A stretch of 64,000 nucleotides of DNA from assembly GCF_017355855.1 (NCBI RefSeq), contig NZ_JAFEWD010000001.1, positions 682,001 through 746,000 on the forward strand, given 5' to 3'. Source of the stretch: Pedobacter sp. SYSU D00535 (lineage in GTDB: Bacteria > Bacteroidota > Bacteroidia > Sphingobacteriales > Sphingobacteriaceae). The position numbers and the translations under genes are program-made. Every line of letters starts with the position of its first letter. The stretch's first letter is position 1. Under the pieces are notes generated by a model. The model did not search any database and was not told where the DNA came from. It was given only the letters and a program-made list of their open reading frames with translations. This document shows positions 8,847 through 16,817 of the stretch, in pieces.

Positions 8847-10243
8847 TGATAGGTTTGTGGTTGATTGTCGGTTTCCCAGCGATTGTCGGGGCTATATAAT
8901 AAGGCAGTAAGGCGCTTTTTATAATCAGCTGGCATCTGTGCTTTAGCATCGTAGTTTTTCCGCAGCAGCTCCATCTCCTTATTCACCTTAATATATTCCA
9001 AACCGCTGGTACTCGGATTAATCCCGTCAGGACCAATAATGCCATAGTGATACTGCTCGCCTCCCGTAAGTGGCTGGCGGAACCGATAGTTGCAAACAAA
9101 CTTGTTCCCACCTGCAAAGGCATGCCAAATCCACATCCTCACTACTCCGGGGTAAGTTTGCGGATTGAACTTTCCCCAGTTTACCTGCCCGGGTTGTAGT
9201 TCCATTACTCCTGTGACGCCGTTAATTGAGCGGAAAAGGTCGTTAGCAAAGGCGATACTTGTAGGAGAACCTTTCCGAAAGCCCTGGTCTCCAATACCCA
9301 TATCATAGCCGGCGACCAAATATTTAGTGTAAGTCACGAAATCCAGATTAGTCATCCTTGTTGGGTCAACCGGAGCATGGTCTGGCATAAGGTTAGTAGT
9401 GATCCATTGGGTTGCAGGAATGTACTTTCTTAAAATATTGTACTGCAGCCCCATGAAGTCCGTCACCTCATCCGCGGAAAACCGCCGGTAATCAAGCACT
9501 GCATGAGGATTTGGCTGAGCAATAAGCTCCTTTTGGTTGGGTATACGGATTTGCTCAAAATTATCATACACAAGACTCCAGAATGCTGTACCCCATACTT
9601 TATTCAGCGTGTCAATCGACTTGTATTTATTCTTCAGCCATTTCTGAAAACTTGCCTGTGCGGCAGGACTGTAATCATATTGTCCATAGTGGCTGGGCTC
9701 GTTATCAAGCTGCCACCCCCAGATGCGCTTATCATTGGCGTAGTGTTTAGCCATAGCCTCCACCATTTTCGAAACGTATTGCCTGTACACGGGGCTCGAC
9801 CAGGATATGTGCTGCCGGGAACCGTGTTGCATAGTCCTCCCCTCCTCGTTCACCATCAATATTTCCGGATGCTTTTGCGCTAGCCAAGCAGGTGGCGTAG
9901 GACTGGAGGTACACATAATTACTTTGATACCGTTTTTATGCGCAAGCTCTACCGCTTCATCGAGCCACTTAAAATCAAACTTCCCTTCCTGCGGCTCAAT
10001 AAAAGCCCAGGCAAATTCCGCAAAGTGGGTAAATTCAAACCCTAGCTCGGCCATTTTTTTCAGATCCCGCTCCCACTGGGCCCTCGGCCACTGCTCTGGA
10101 TAGTAGTACGAGCCGATAGTCATCAAATCCCTGGCAGGAAAAAACCTTTCCGGATTTTGTGCATTTGAAGGGATACTAACGAAATTCAGGGCTGCCACCA
10201 GAGCAAGCGGACAGATTGCTTTGTTGATTTTAGGTATTCGCAT
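8825..10243 (-). pseudogene. GH42 beta-galactosidase, N-terminal catalytic piece (frameshifted)
   Basis: This 472-residue frame has a signal peptide (about residues 1-28, ending SNAQ) and then the GH42 TIM barrel: SYYYPEQWPRAQWERDLKKM, the acid/base Glu182 in WQLDNEP, and the nucleophile Glu near residue 347 in VMELQPG. It ends at a stop in place of the later domains, which continue in another frame from 8846. Joined, the protein would be about 703 residues, normal for GH42. The enzyme family removes terminal beta-galactose from oligosaccharides, here in the periplasm or on the surface. The catalytic barrel is complete, so residual activity of the truncated product cannot be excluded, but loss of function is the default reading if the sequence is correct. 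Confidence 0.88.
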
Positions 10244-10316
10244 TGGTTATATTTTGTCAACTAATCTAAAAATAAATATTCAGGTGTGGGAACTTAAAAG
10301 ACTTATCGAAAATTGA

Positions 10317-10324
10317 TATGTTTG
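10317..10324 (+). promoter_or_regulatory. Candidate -7 element for the ABC exporter operon
   Basis: TATGTTTG fits the Bacteroidota TAnnTTTG -7 consensus and lies 56 bases before the ABC ATPase start. No clear -33 TTG is seen at the usual spacing. Confidence 0.4.
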
Positions 10325-10380
10325 ATTGCTAGTAACAAGTTCTACCCTAAATTCTCTAAATACTTTATCAAATCTTACGG

Positions 10381-11289
10381 ATGCTCGCAGTAAAAAACAT
10401 AGTAAAGCAATACGCCAACCATCGGGCACTAGACGATGTAAGCCTGGAAGTAGCCACAGGAAGTATATTTGGGCTTCTGGGACCGAACGGTGCCGGAAAG
10501 ACCTCCCTGATACGTATCATCAATCAGATCACCGGTCCCGATGAGGGTACCGTGTTGTTTGACGGAGAAGTATTAAATCCATCCCACATTAATAGGATCG
10601 GCTACCTGCCCGAAGAACGGGGGCTCTACAAAAAGATGGAAATTGGCGACCAGATGTTATACCTGGCCCAGTTAAAAGGTTTATCGCGTAAGGAGGCCCG
10701 CGAAAGGTGTAAGTACTGGTTCGAGAAGATGGAAATGCAAACCTGGTGGAAGAAAAAAGTGGAGGATTTGAGCAAAGGGATGCAACAAAAGGTGCAATTT
10801 GTAGCCACCGTAATCCATCAGCCTGAACTGATCATTCTGGACGAACCTTTCTCAGGCTTCGATCCTGTGAATGCTGAAATTATAAAAGAGGAAATTCTGG
10901 AACTAAACCGCCAGGGAGCTACCATTATCTTTTCAACTCACCGGATGGAGTCTGTGGAGCAACTATGCGACAGCATTGCGTTGATTAACAAATCAAGGAA
11001 AATACTCGACGGAAAGGTGAAGGATATCAGAAATTCGTACAGAAGCCAAACCTATTGCATAGAATACTCTGGCGATACAGAACTGGGTTTCAATCCGGTG
11101 TTTGACATTCTGCAGCACCAACGTTCAGAGGATGGTCAGCAGCTACGACTAAAGCTGAAAGATGGAAAAACGGTCAATGATGCGCTGGCCATGTTGATCC
11201 CTATGGTGTCTATTCAATCGCTTACAGAGGTGATACCAACCATACACGAGATATTTATTGAAAAGGTGAAAGGAATTAATCATGAATAA
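10381..11289 (+). CDS. ABC transporter ATP-binding protein (NatA-like)
   Basis: This 302-residue cytoplasmic ATPase has Walker A GPNGAGKT near residue 38, signature LSKGMQQKVQF near residue 133, Walker B LIILDEPFSGFDP near residue 155 and the H-loop His in STHRM. A C-terminal extension of about 90 residues is typical of ABC-2 exporter ATPases (DRA/NatA group). Its stop overlaps the permease start by 8 bases, so the two are translationally coupled subunits of one exporter. In the NatAB type, the pair exports sodium, but related systems export drugs or lipids, and the cargo here cannot be told. Confidence 0.93.
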   Translation: MLAVKNIVKQYANHRALDDVSLEVATGSIFGLLGPNGAGKTSLIRIINQITGPDEGTVLFDGEVLNPSHINRIGYLPEERGLYKKMEIGDQMLYLAQLKGLSRKEARERCKYWFEKMEMQTWWKKKVEDLSKGMQQKVQFVATVIHQPELIILDEPFSGFDPVNAEIIKEEILELNRQGATIIFSTHRMESVEQLCDSIALINKSRKILDGKVKDIRNSYRSQTYCIEYSGDTELGFNPVFDILQHQRSEDGQQLRLKLKDGKTVNDALAMLIPMVSIQSLTEVIPTIHEIFIEKVKGINHE

Positions 11290-12592
11290 AATATTACTTG
11301 TAATTCAAAGGGAATACTTGAGCCGGGTAAAGAAAAAAAGCTTTTTGCTGATGACTTTCCTGGTGCCTGTTCTTTTCATTGGGATGATCGCCCTGGTAGC
11401 CTTTTTAACCAGCAGAGGGGGTGATGAAGTAACACGGATTGAGGTAATTGACCAAAGCGGCATTTTTGCTGATAAATTTAAAGACAGCAGAAACGTTGAC
11501 TTTGAACGTGCTGCTGCAACTGATTTGGTGCAGGCGAAAGCCGCCGCCCGAAAGAATGACGCCTTTGTTCTTTTCATCCCCGCAAATGTGGTTCAGGAAG
11601 GAAATGCAGAATTGGCCTCTGAGAAAAAACCGCCTTTGGTGGCTCTAAACGAAGTACGAAGCCAGATGAACGAGGTATTGCGAAATCGAATGCTCGCAGA
11701 TGCCGGAATCAATCCGGAAACGCTTAAAAGCATTGATCCGGAAATATCTATTACCTCCAAGGAACTGACGGAGGAAGGCGAGCAAGACACCAATACCGGA
11801 GCCCTCTATGGAATTAGTTTTGCTTCGGCGATTTTAATCTACATCTGTCTGTTCGTTTATGGAGCGCAGGTAATGCGAGGTGTAATTGAAGAAAAAACAA
11901 GCCGCATTGTCGAGGTGATCATCTCCTCAGTTAAACCATTCCAACTGATGCTTGGAAAAATTATTGGAATTGGTTTGGTTGGAATCACTCAATTTTTGCT
12001 TTGGATCATCTTGTCGACTACCCTTGCTTCCCTGGCTGGACAACAGCTGCTGGGTGACCGGATAGAGAGTCTTAAAAATATGGATCCGGAACAAATGGAG
12101 CAGATCAACAAGAATGCGGGGAATGCTCCGGAGGTAACGGCCCTACTTCAAGGTATGGAAAACGTGCCTATTGCTTACATCGTAACCGTCTTCCTGATTT
12201 ATTTCCTTGGCGGATACCTACTTTATAGCGCCTTATTTGCGGCGGTAGGTTCAGCAGTCGACAATGAGACGGAAACTCAGCAATTTATGCTTCCGATAAC
12301 GCTGCCCTTGCTCTTTACCTACATCATGGCGTTCAGCTTTATAGCCAACAATCCTAACAGCACGCTCTCATTCTGGCTGAGTATCATCCCGTTCACCTCT
12401 CCTATCGCAATGATGGTGAGACTACCTTTTGGCGTACCCGATTGGGAACTTGCGCTCTCCATTGCCCTGCTCGTCGTCGGTTTTATCTTCACCACCTGGG
12501 TGGCCGCGAGGATTTACCGGGTTGGAATATTGATGTACGGAAAAAAGGCAAATTACAAGGAGCTGATGAAATGGTTCTTATATAAGGCTTGA
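11282..12592 (+). CDS. ABC-2 type transporter permease (NatB-like)
   Basis: This 436-residue membrane subunit has one N-terminal membrane helix (about residues 22-43), then an extracytoplasmic domain of roughly 130 residues. About five further helices lie between residues 178 and 420. The segment GVIEEKTSRIVEVIISSVKPFQLMLGKIIG after the second helix is the characteristic coupling region of NatB/ABC-2 permeases. It pairs with the ATPase encoded just upstream and ends in TGATG shared with the next gene, so all three may be one transcript. The substrate is unknown. Confidence 0.92.
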   Translation: MNKILLVIQREYLSRVKKKSFLLMTFLVPVLFIGMIALVAFLTSRGGDEVTRIEVIDQSGIFADKFKDSRNVDFERAAATDLVQAKAAARKNDAFVLFIPANVVQEGNAELASEKKPPLVALNEVRSQMNEVLRNRMLADAGINPETLKSIDPEISITSKELTEEGEQDTNTGALYGISFASAILIYICLFVYGAQVMRGVIEEKTSRIVEVIISSVKPFQLMLGKIIGIGLVGITQFLLWIILSTTLASLAGQQLLGDRIESLKNMDPEQMEQINKNAGNAPEVTALLQGMENVPIAYIVTVFLIYFLGGYLLYSALFAAVGSAVDNETETQQFMLPITLPLLFTYIMAFSFIANNPNSTLSFWLSIIPFTSPIAMMVRLPFGVPDWELALSIALLVVGFIFTTWVAARIYRVGILMYGKKANYKELMKWFLYKA

Positions 12593-13521
12593 TGGCGGGA
12601 ATGGAAAAGGTTGCGGTACTGGATTTAGGGACAAATACCTTTCACCTGCTTATTGCGGAGGTTTCAGCATCATCCATTAAAAAAGTAGTTGCTGAACAAC
12701 GACACGTAAAACTGGGTGAAGGTGGGATTAACCAGGGGGAAATAGCACCGACAGCATTTCAACGTGGCCTTGAAGCGTTGCTTTCTTTCGGGAAATTGAT
12801 AGAAGAACATGACGTAAATAAGGTAAAAGCCGTGGGTACTTCAGCCTTGCGCTCCGCCGGCAATGGATTAAGCTTCGTTGAACAGGTGAAACGTTTTACC
12901 GGAATTGAGATCGAGCTTATTGACGGCGAAAAAGAGGCGGAACTTATTTACAAAGGAGTGCGCATGGCTATAAATCCTGAGGTCTCCTCTCTCATTATGG
13001 ATATAGGCGGTGGCAGTGTAGAGTTTATCCTTTGTGACGCGAAAGAGATACTGTGGAAGAAAAGTTATCCGGTAGGCGCAGCACGACTAATGGATCGTTT
13101 TCATAAATCAGACCCTATTGCGAGCACGGAAGCTGAATCTATCCGCAACCATCTGGACGAGGTGCTGTCTGACTTGAAGCAGCAGGCGCTAACGTATAAA
13201 CCCGAGTTATTGATAGGTTCTGCAGGGGCCTTTGAATCATTTGCTGCTCTGGTGCTCAACAAATCCGGCAGAGAGCAGCAAGTGATAACACAAAGTTTCG
13301 AGTTTGATAGACAAGAGTTATTGCTGGTACTTGAAGAGTTGATTTCTTCGACTCACCAACAGCGCGCCGACAACACTTTAATTATCCCCGTAAGGGTGGA
13401 TATGATTGTAGTAGCAGCGATTCTAACACGTTATATCCTGGGAGAACTCAACTTACCTGGGATCAGGATGTCCGCCTTTTCTCTGAAGGAAGGTCTGCTA
13501 GCTGAAACAATAGGTTTCTGA
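12592..13521 (+). CDS. Ppx/GppA family phosphatase (exopolyphosphatase-like)
   Basis: The protein of about 309 residues has the ASKHA ATPase fold of Ppx/GppA proteins. The phosphate-1 motif DLGTNTFHLLIAEV is near the N-terminus and the phosphate-2 motif MDIGGGSVEFIL is near residue 140. It is close to the short, single-fold Ppx type and lacks the C-terminal HD domain of long E. coli Ppx. The family hydrolyses polyphosphate or pppGpp. I chose ATG 12592, which overlaps the permease stop (TGATG); ATG 12601 is an alternative. Its last 91 bases overlap the end of the convergent membrane-protein gene. Confidence 0.88.
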   Translation: MAGMEKVAVLDLGTNTFHLLIAEVSASSIKKVVAEQRHVKLGEGGINQGEIAPTAFQRGLEALLSFGKLIEEHDVNKVKAVGTSALRSAGNGLSFVEQVKRFTGIEIELIDGEKEAELIYKGVRMAINPEVSSLIMDIGGGSVEFILCDAKEILWKKSYPVGAARLMDRFHKSDPIASTEAESIRNHLDEVLSDLKQQALTYKPELLIGSAGAFESFAALVLNKSGREQQVITQSFEFDRQELLLVLEELISSTHQQRADNTLIIPVRVDMIVVAAILTRYILGELNLPGIRMSAFSLKEGLLAETIGF

Positions 13522-14177
13522 CCGTCTAAGGCAAACTTCTGACCGGTTTTAAAAAGCACATTGTTCCAAGCGATCATTAAGAAGAAGCAGATACTAAAGA
13601 ACATCTCTCCGAATTCTTCCTCGTAGCCTGTTTGAAAATCAAGCATCAAAATAGCTCCCATCAGGAAAGCTGGAATGAGGAAATGTGGTGGGATAATAAA
13701 ATGTCTGTCATGGTCTTTCAACCATTTGAAGTCCTGCTTACCTTTTTGCTGCCTCCATGGTAGTATCACGCCCCAAACGAGCATCGCGAGTAATGCAATA
13801 TGCTTGGTTTTGATATGAAATATCCCCTGGAAGGTGTTGTGTAAATTGATCTCATTCTGGTCGCTGTGTTTCTGAAAAAATTCAGTCGACTCAATGCCGA
13901 ACACTCGTTGTCCCCAGCTGATTTCTTCAAAGCCTGCCAGCAGAGTAAATCCGGCGAACAAGATGAAGAACCAGTGATAATAGTTGTAAGATTGTTTGAT
14001 CTTGAAAGCTAAGATTGCTGAGTAAATCCCGGTAAAGAAAAGGAAAGCAAATGTAATCCACTCTACAATGTAATCTTCATTCACCAGAAGTCGGTAAAAC
14101 GGGCGGTCTACAAAATAAATGCTGGCAAAAAGAATCACCAGCGAAGGGAATAAGTAGTAGGTAATTTTCTTGATCAT
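13431..14177 (-). CDS. Conserved multi-pass membrane protein, function unknown
   Basis: This 248-residue protein has about six hydrophobic helices (around residues 7-25, 38-58, 70-86, 127-143, 162-182 and 190-210). A strongly charged motif, GFEEISWGQRVFGIES followed by NEINLHN, lies between helices 3 and 4 and is the most conserved-looking part. I recall this EEISWGQR...NLHN pattern in uncharacterised membrane proteins, but I cannot name a function. The final 30 residues are polar and are encoded antisense to the end of the Ppx/GppA gene, suggesting that read-through of an earlier stop extended one of the two. It lies 43 bases after maf on the same strand. Confidence 0.75.
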   Translation of the reverse strand: MIKKITYYLFPSLVILFASIYFVDRPFYRLLVNEDYIVEWITFAFLFFTGIYSAILAFKIKQSYNYYHWFFILFAGFTLLAGFEEISWGQRVFGIESTEFFQKHSDQNEINLHNTFQGIFHIKTKHIALLAMLVWGVILPWRQQKGKQDFKWLKDHDRHFIIPPHFLIPAFLMGAILMLDFQTGYEEEFGEMFFSICFFLMIAWNNVLFKTGQKFALDGQKPIVSASRPSFREKADILIPGKLSSPRI

Positions 14178-14220
14178 GTTGTGTGCTGTCTAGACACAAC
14201 AAAAGCCTAACAAAAAGGTT

Positions 14221-14793
14221 TTATTCGCTTAACTTAAGAAGCTCCTGGTAAACACGATGTGTAGGCAGGCCGACTACATTGGAGTACGAGCCTACTATCT
14301 TTTCGATCCCCATCAACCCTATCCATTCTTGAATGCCGTAGGAGCCGGCCTTGTCAAAAGGTTTGCAGGTGTCGATATAGTAGCTAATCTCCTCGGGAGC
14401 AAGGCTTAAAAAGTACACCTCAGTGGTCTCATAAAATGAGGAAAGCTTACCGTTACGAAGTAGAGCAACTCCGGTAATTACCTCGTGTTTCCTCCCTGAG
14501 AGCAGAGACAGGACGTTGAAGGCCTCCTCAGCGCTTTCGGGCTTGCCTAAGATCTTATCATCAATACACACAATAGTGTCTGCCGTAATCACTACTTCAT
14601 TTTCAGTCAAAGCATCATCGAAAGCATGAGCTTTTTTCTCGGCGATATACACAGCAACCTCTGCCGGTGTTAAGCCTCTCGGGAAGGATTCGTCCACATC
14701 CCTTAAGATAACGCGAAAGTCAATACCCAGCAATTTCAACAACTCCTGGCGGCGTGGCGACTTCGATGCTAAGATGACTGGAGGAAATTTCAT
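14221..14793 (-). CDS. maf: Maf-like nucleoside triphosphate pyrophosphatase
   Basis: This 190-residue protein has the Maf hallmarks: ASKSPRRQELLKLLG at residues 8-22, VDESFP near residue 38, the catalytic region ITADTIV near residue 69, and GKPESAEEAFNVL. Maf proteins hydrolyse dTTP, UTP or modified nucleotides to monophosphates, keeping unwanted nucleotides out of DNA and RNA. It follows kdsC by 9 bases, so the two form an operon. The length is normal for the family. Confidence 0.95.
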   Translation of the reverse strand: MKFPPVILASKSPRRQELLKLLGIDFRVILRDVDESFPRGLTPAEVAVYIAEKKAHAFDDALTENEVVITADTIVCIDDKILGKPESAEEAFNVLSLLSGRKHEVITGVALLRNGKLSSFYETTEVYFLSLAPEEISYYIDTCKPFDKAGSYGIQEWIGLMGIEKIVGSYSNVVGLPTHRVYQELLKLSE

Positions 14794-14802
14794 AGATGAT
14801 CT

Positions 14803-15339
14803 TTAAGCGGATGGGATGGTATCTTCCTGTGCTGAGGGGTTTAAGTCGTACCAATTCCCCTGAACTCTCAACACTTTCTCAATAACGTCTCTCACACAGC
14901 CGAAACCTCCATTCTTACCCGAAATGTATTCACTGACAGATTTCACTTCTTCTACGGCATCAGCCGGGCAAGTGGGAGCCCCAACAACCCTCATTACGGG
15001 GATATCAGGAATGTCATCGCCCATATACAGCACCTCCTCGTCCTTCAGGCCGTGCTTCTCGATAAAGGTCCGGTACACTTCCAGTTTTTTGTCTACACCC
15101 AAATGCACGTCCGTTATCCCTAATCCTTTAAGACGCAACGTTACGGTCTGCGACTTGCCACCAGAGATTACACAAATAAAGTAGCCTTTTTTCACTGCCA
15201 GCTGCATTGCGTAGCCATCTCTCACGTTGAATCTGCGCAACTGCTCGCCCGTCTCTGTAACCAGGATAGTTGCGTCGGTCAGGACGCCGTCTATGTCTAG
15301 AACAAAGGCCTTAATATCTTTTAATTTGGATAAGAACAT
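14803..15339 (-). CDS. kdsC: KDO-8-phosphate phosphatase, HAD family
   Basis: The 178-residue protein has the KdsC pattern: LDIDGVLTDA at about residues 15-24 (nucleophile Asp of DxDGVLTD), the RDGYAMQLAVKKG segment, the Ser of motif II in CVISGG, and the late YMGDDIPDIPVM. KdsC removes phosphate from KDO-8-phosphate in the synthesis of the lipopolysaccharide inner core, acting as a tetramer in the cytoplasm. The short cap-free C0 HAD length (about 170-190 residues) fits. It is followed by maf in the same direction. Confidence 0.93.
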   Translation of the reverse strand: MFLSKLKDIKAFVLDIDGVLTDATILVTETGEQLRRFNVRDGYAMQLAVKKGYFICVISGGKSQTVTLRLKGLGITDVHLGVDKKLEVYRTFIEKHGLKDEEVLYMGDDIPDIPVMRVVGAPTCPADAVEEVKSVSEYISGKNGGFGCVRDVIEKVLRVQGNWYDLNPSAQEDTIPSA

Positions 15340-15432
15340 GATTCGTTTTTGTGGGAGATCTGAATGCGGATAAAAATTACGGATATGGTCAGAGTGATTT
15401 ACATATCCGTAAAGGAGATTCAGTAATAGCGA

Positions 15433-15675
15433 CTATTGATTATCCCGCCACTCGTACACCCAGGCTGATTGGATCTGCTCCAGGTGTCCCTCGTTGCATT
15501 CTTCACGTTTGCCAACGAAATTAGGAAGACTAAGCACCCATTCCATCAGATCGGTAAAACGAATGCGGTATATTTTTGATTCGTCGAAGTCGTCACCAAA
15601 CTTTTCATACAAGCCCATGGCGATATCTTCGTAATCGCTCCAGCTAAAGGGTAAAGCAAATTTATCCTGATTCAT
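15433..15675 (-). CDS. iscX: IscX-like iron-sulfur assembly protein
   Basis: The 80-residue acidic protein matches IscX (YfhJ): WSDYEDIAMGLYEKF near residue 12, RIRFTDLMEWVLSLPNF near residue 43, CNEGHLEQIQSAWVYEW at the end. IscX binds IscS and iron and tunes cluster assembly. It lies 3 bases after the ferredoxin gene, reproducing the fdx-iscX order of the isc operon, although no iscS, iscU or hscA is present in this window. Confidence 0.9.
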   Translation of the reverse strand: MNQDKFALPFSWSDYEDIAMGLYEKFGDDFDESKIYRIRFTDLMEWVLSLPNFVGKREECNEGHLEQIQSAWVYEWRDNQ

Positions 15676-15678
15676 ATT

Positions 15679-16011
15679 TTAATGTCCTAAAAATTGTGAT
15701 TGATCCGGTAGCGTTACTTCGATATCTCCATCAAGTACTACGCATTGACAGCCCAGGCGTGAATTGATTCTTGGATTAACAGCGCGGTCGATAAAGTCTT
15801 CTTCCTTGTCAGAAATTTCCTGAAGATTATCCATTCCCTGATTAACGTAGATATGGCAGGTACTGCAACCACAAACCCCACCGCAGTTATGCTGAAGCTC
15901 AATGCCATTGTCCATACACACATCAAGCACCGACTCGCCTTCTGCTATCGGCAGCTCTACCGACTCATGTCCCGGCTCTTCAAAGTTTATTTTGATTTTG
16001 TAAACGTTCAT
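15679..16011 (-). CDS. fdx: Adrenodoxin-type 2Fe-2S ferredoxin
   Basis: The 110-residue protein has the CX5CX2C cluster motif in HNCGGVCGCSTCHIY (residues about 41-55) and a fourth ligand Cys in RLGCQCVV near residue 88. One additional Cys lies within the first motif. This is the fdx type that donates electrons during iron-sulfur cluster assembly, supported by iscX directly after it. A -7 promoter element at 16019-16026 lies only 8 bases upstream of the ATG, so the mRNA may have almost no leader. Confidence 0.94.
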   Translation of the reverse strand: MNVYKIKINFEEPGHESVELPIAEGESVLDVCMDNGIELQHNCGGVCGCSTCHIYVNQGMDNLQEISDKEEDFIDRAVNPRINSRLGCQCVVLDGDIEVTLPDQSQFLGH

Positions 16012-16018
16012 TGTGGCG

Positions 16019-16026
16019 CAAAATTA
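16019..16026 (-). promoter_or_regulatory. Candidate -7 element of the fdx-iscX unit
   Basis: The minus strand reads TAATTTTG, a perfect TAnnTTTG match. The 13-mer at 16014-16026 is identical to that at the ccmE promoter (19721-19733). Transcription from here would start at about the ATG itself. Confidence 0.55.
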
Positions 16027-16043
16027 AAAAAAATGTAAGGCGG

Positions 16044-16817
16044 TTAAGACTTTTGATAGAAATTGATAATGTGTTGACTCATCAACTGATAGATTTTCCT
16101 CAATTCAGGCTGGTCCTTTAAAAACTCAAAATGCTTTGCCAGTGTAAGTTGATCATTTCTAACTGCAGGACCGGTTTGCACCTCCTGGGGATTAAAAGTT
16201 TGGGCTTTAGCTGCTGTTTCTTCAATCAATGGCCTAATTAAGTCGAAGTCCATCTTATTCTGGCTGAGAATTTCGCTCGCTATGGAGTAAAGGTGATTGC
16301 TGAAGTTGCAGGCAAAAACCGCAGCCACATGCAATGCCTTTCGCTGCTCAGAATTTAAGATAACCGCCTTATGTGACAGCGATTTAGCCAGAGCTAGCAA
16401 ATCCCCCGTTACGTTGGTCGAACTCCCTTCGATCAACATAGGAACTTTTTGAAAATCAACAGCACGCTGCTTAGAGAAAGTTTGAAGAGGGTAAAACACC
16501 CCGCACCTGTTCAAATGTCCATCAAACACATCTAAGCCTGTTGTTCCTGAGGTATGAACGATGAGTTTATCCTGAAAAGGAAATTGGGCACAAACCGCAG
16601 GGATAGCATTATCAGAAACGGAAATAATATAAATTTCAGCTTCTTCAGAAAGAGATTCAAGGTCGGAAATAGGGCTGGCATCTAAAGATACTGCAAGCTG
16701 CTGAGCGTTCTCGAATGTCCTGCTCCAAACTTGCAGTATCTGATGGCCTGCTGATTTTAGTGCTTGTCCGAGGTGGGTAGCTACATTTCCACTTCCAAGA
16801 AGCACAACCTTCATCAT
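16044..16817 (-). CDS. Rossmann-fold DUF2520 protein
   Basis: The 257-residue protein starts with a dinucleotide-binding fold (VVLLGSGNVATHLGQALKSAG at the N-terminus) and then a helical C-terminal half with ALHVAAVFACNFSNHLY near residue 165. This is the DUF2520 / NADP-oxidoreductase-like arrangement resembling proline reductase or ketopantoate reductase. The biochemical role of the family is not established. Its start (ATG 16817, or the next at 16814) overlaps the ccmF stop as TAATG, so it is translated with ccmF. Confidence 0.85.
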   Translation of the reverse strand: MMKVVLLGSGNVATHLGQALKSAGHQILQVWSRTFENAQQLAVSLDASPISDLESLSEEAEIYIISVSDNAIPAVCAQFPFQDKLIVHTSGTTGLDVFDGHLNRCGVFYPLQTFSKQRAVDFQKVPMLIEGSSTNVTGDLLALAKSLSHKAVILNSEQRKALHVAAVFACNFSNHLYSIASEILSQNKMDFDLIRPLIEETAAKAQTFNPQEVQTGPAVRNDQLTLAKHFEFLKDQPELRKIYQLMSQHIINFYQKS

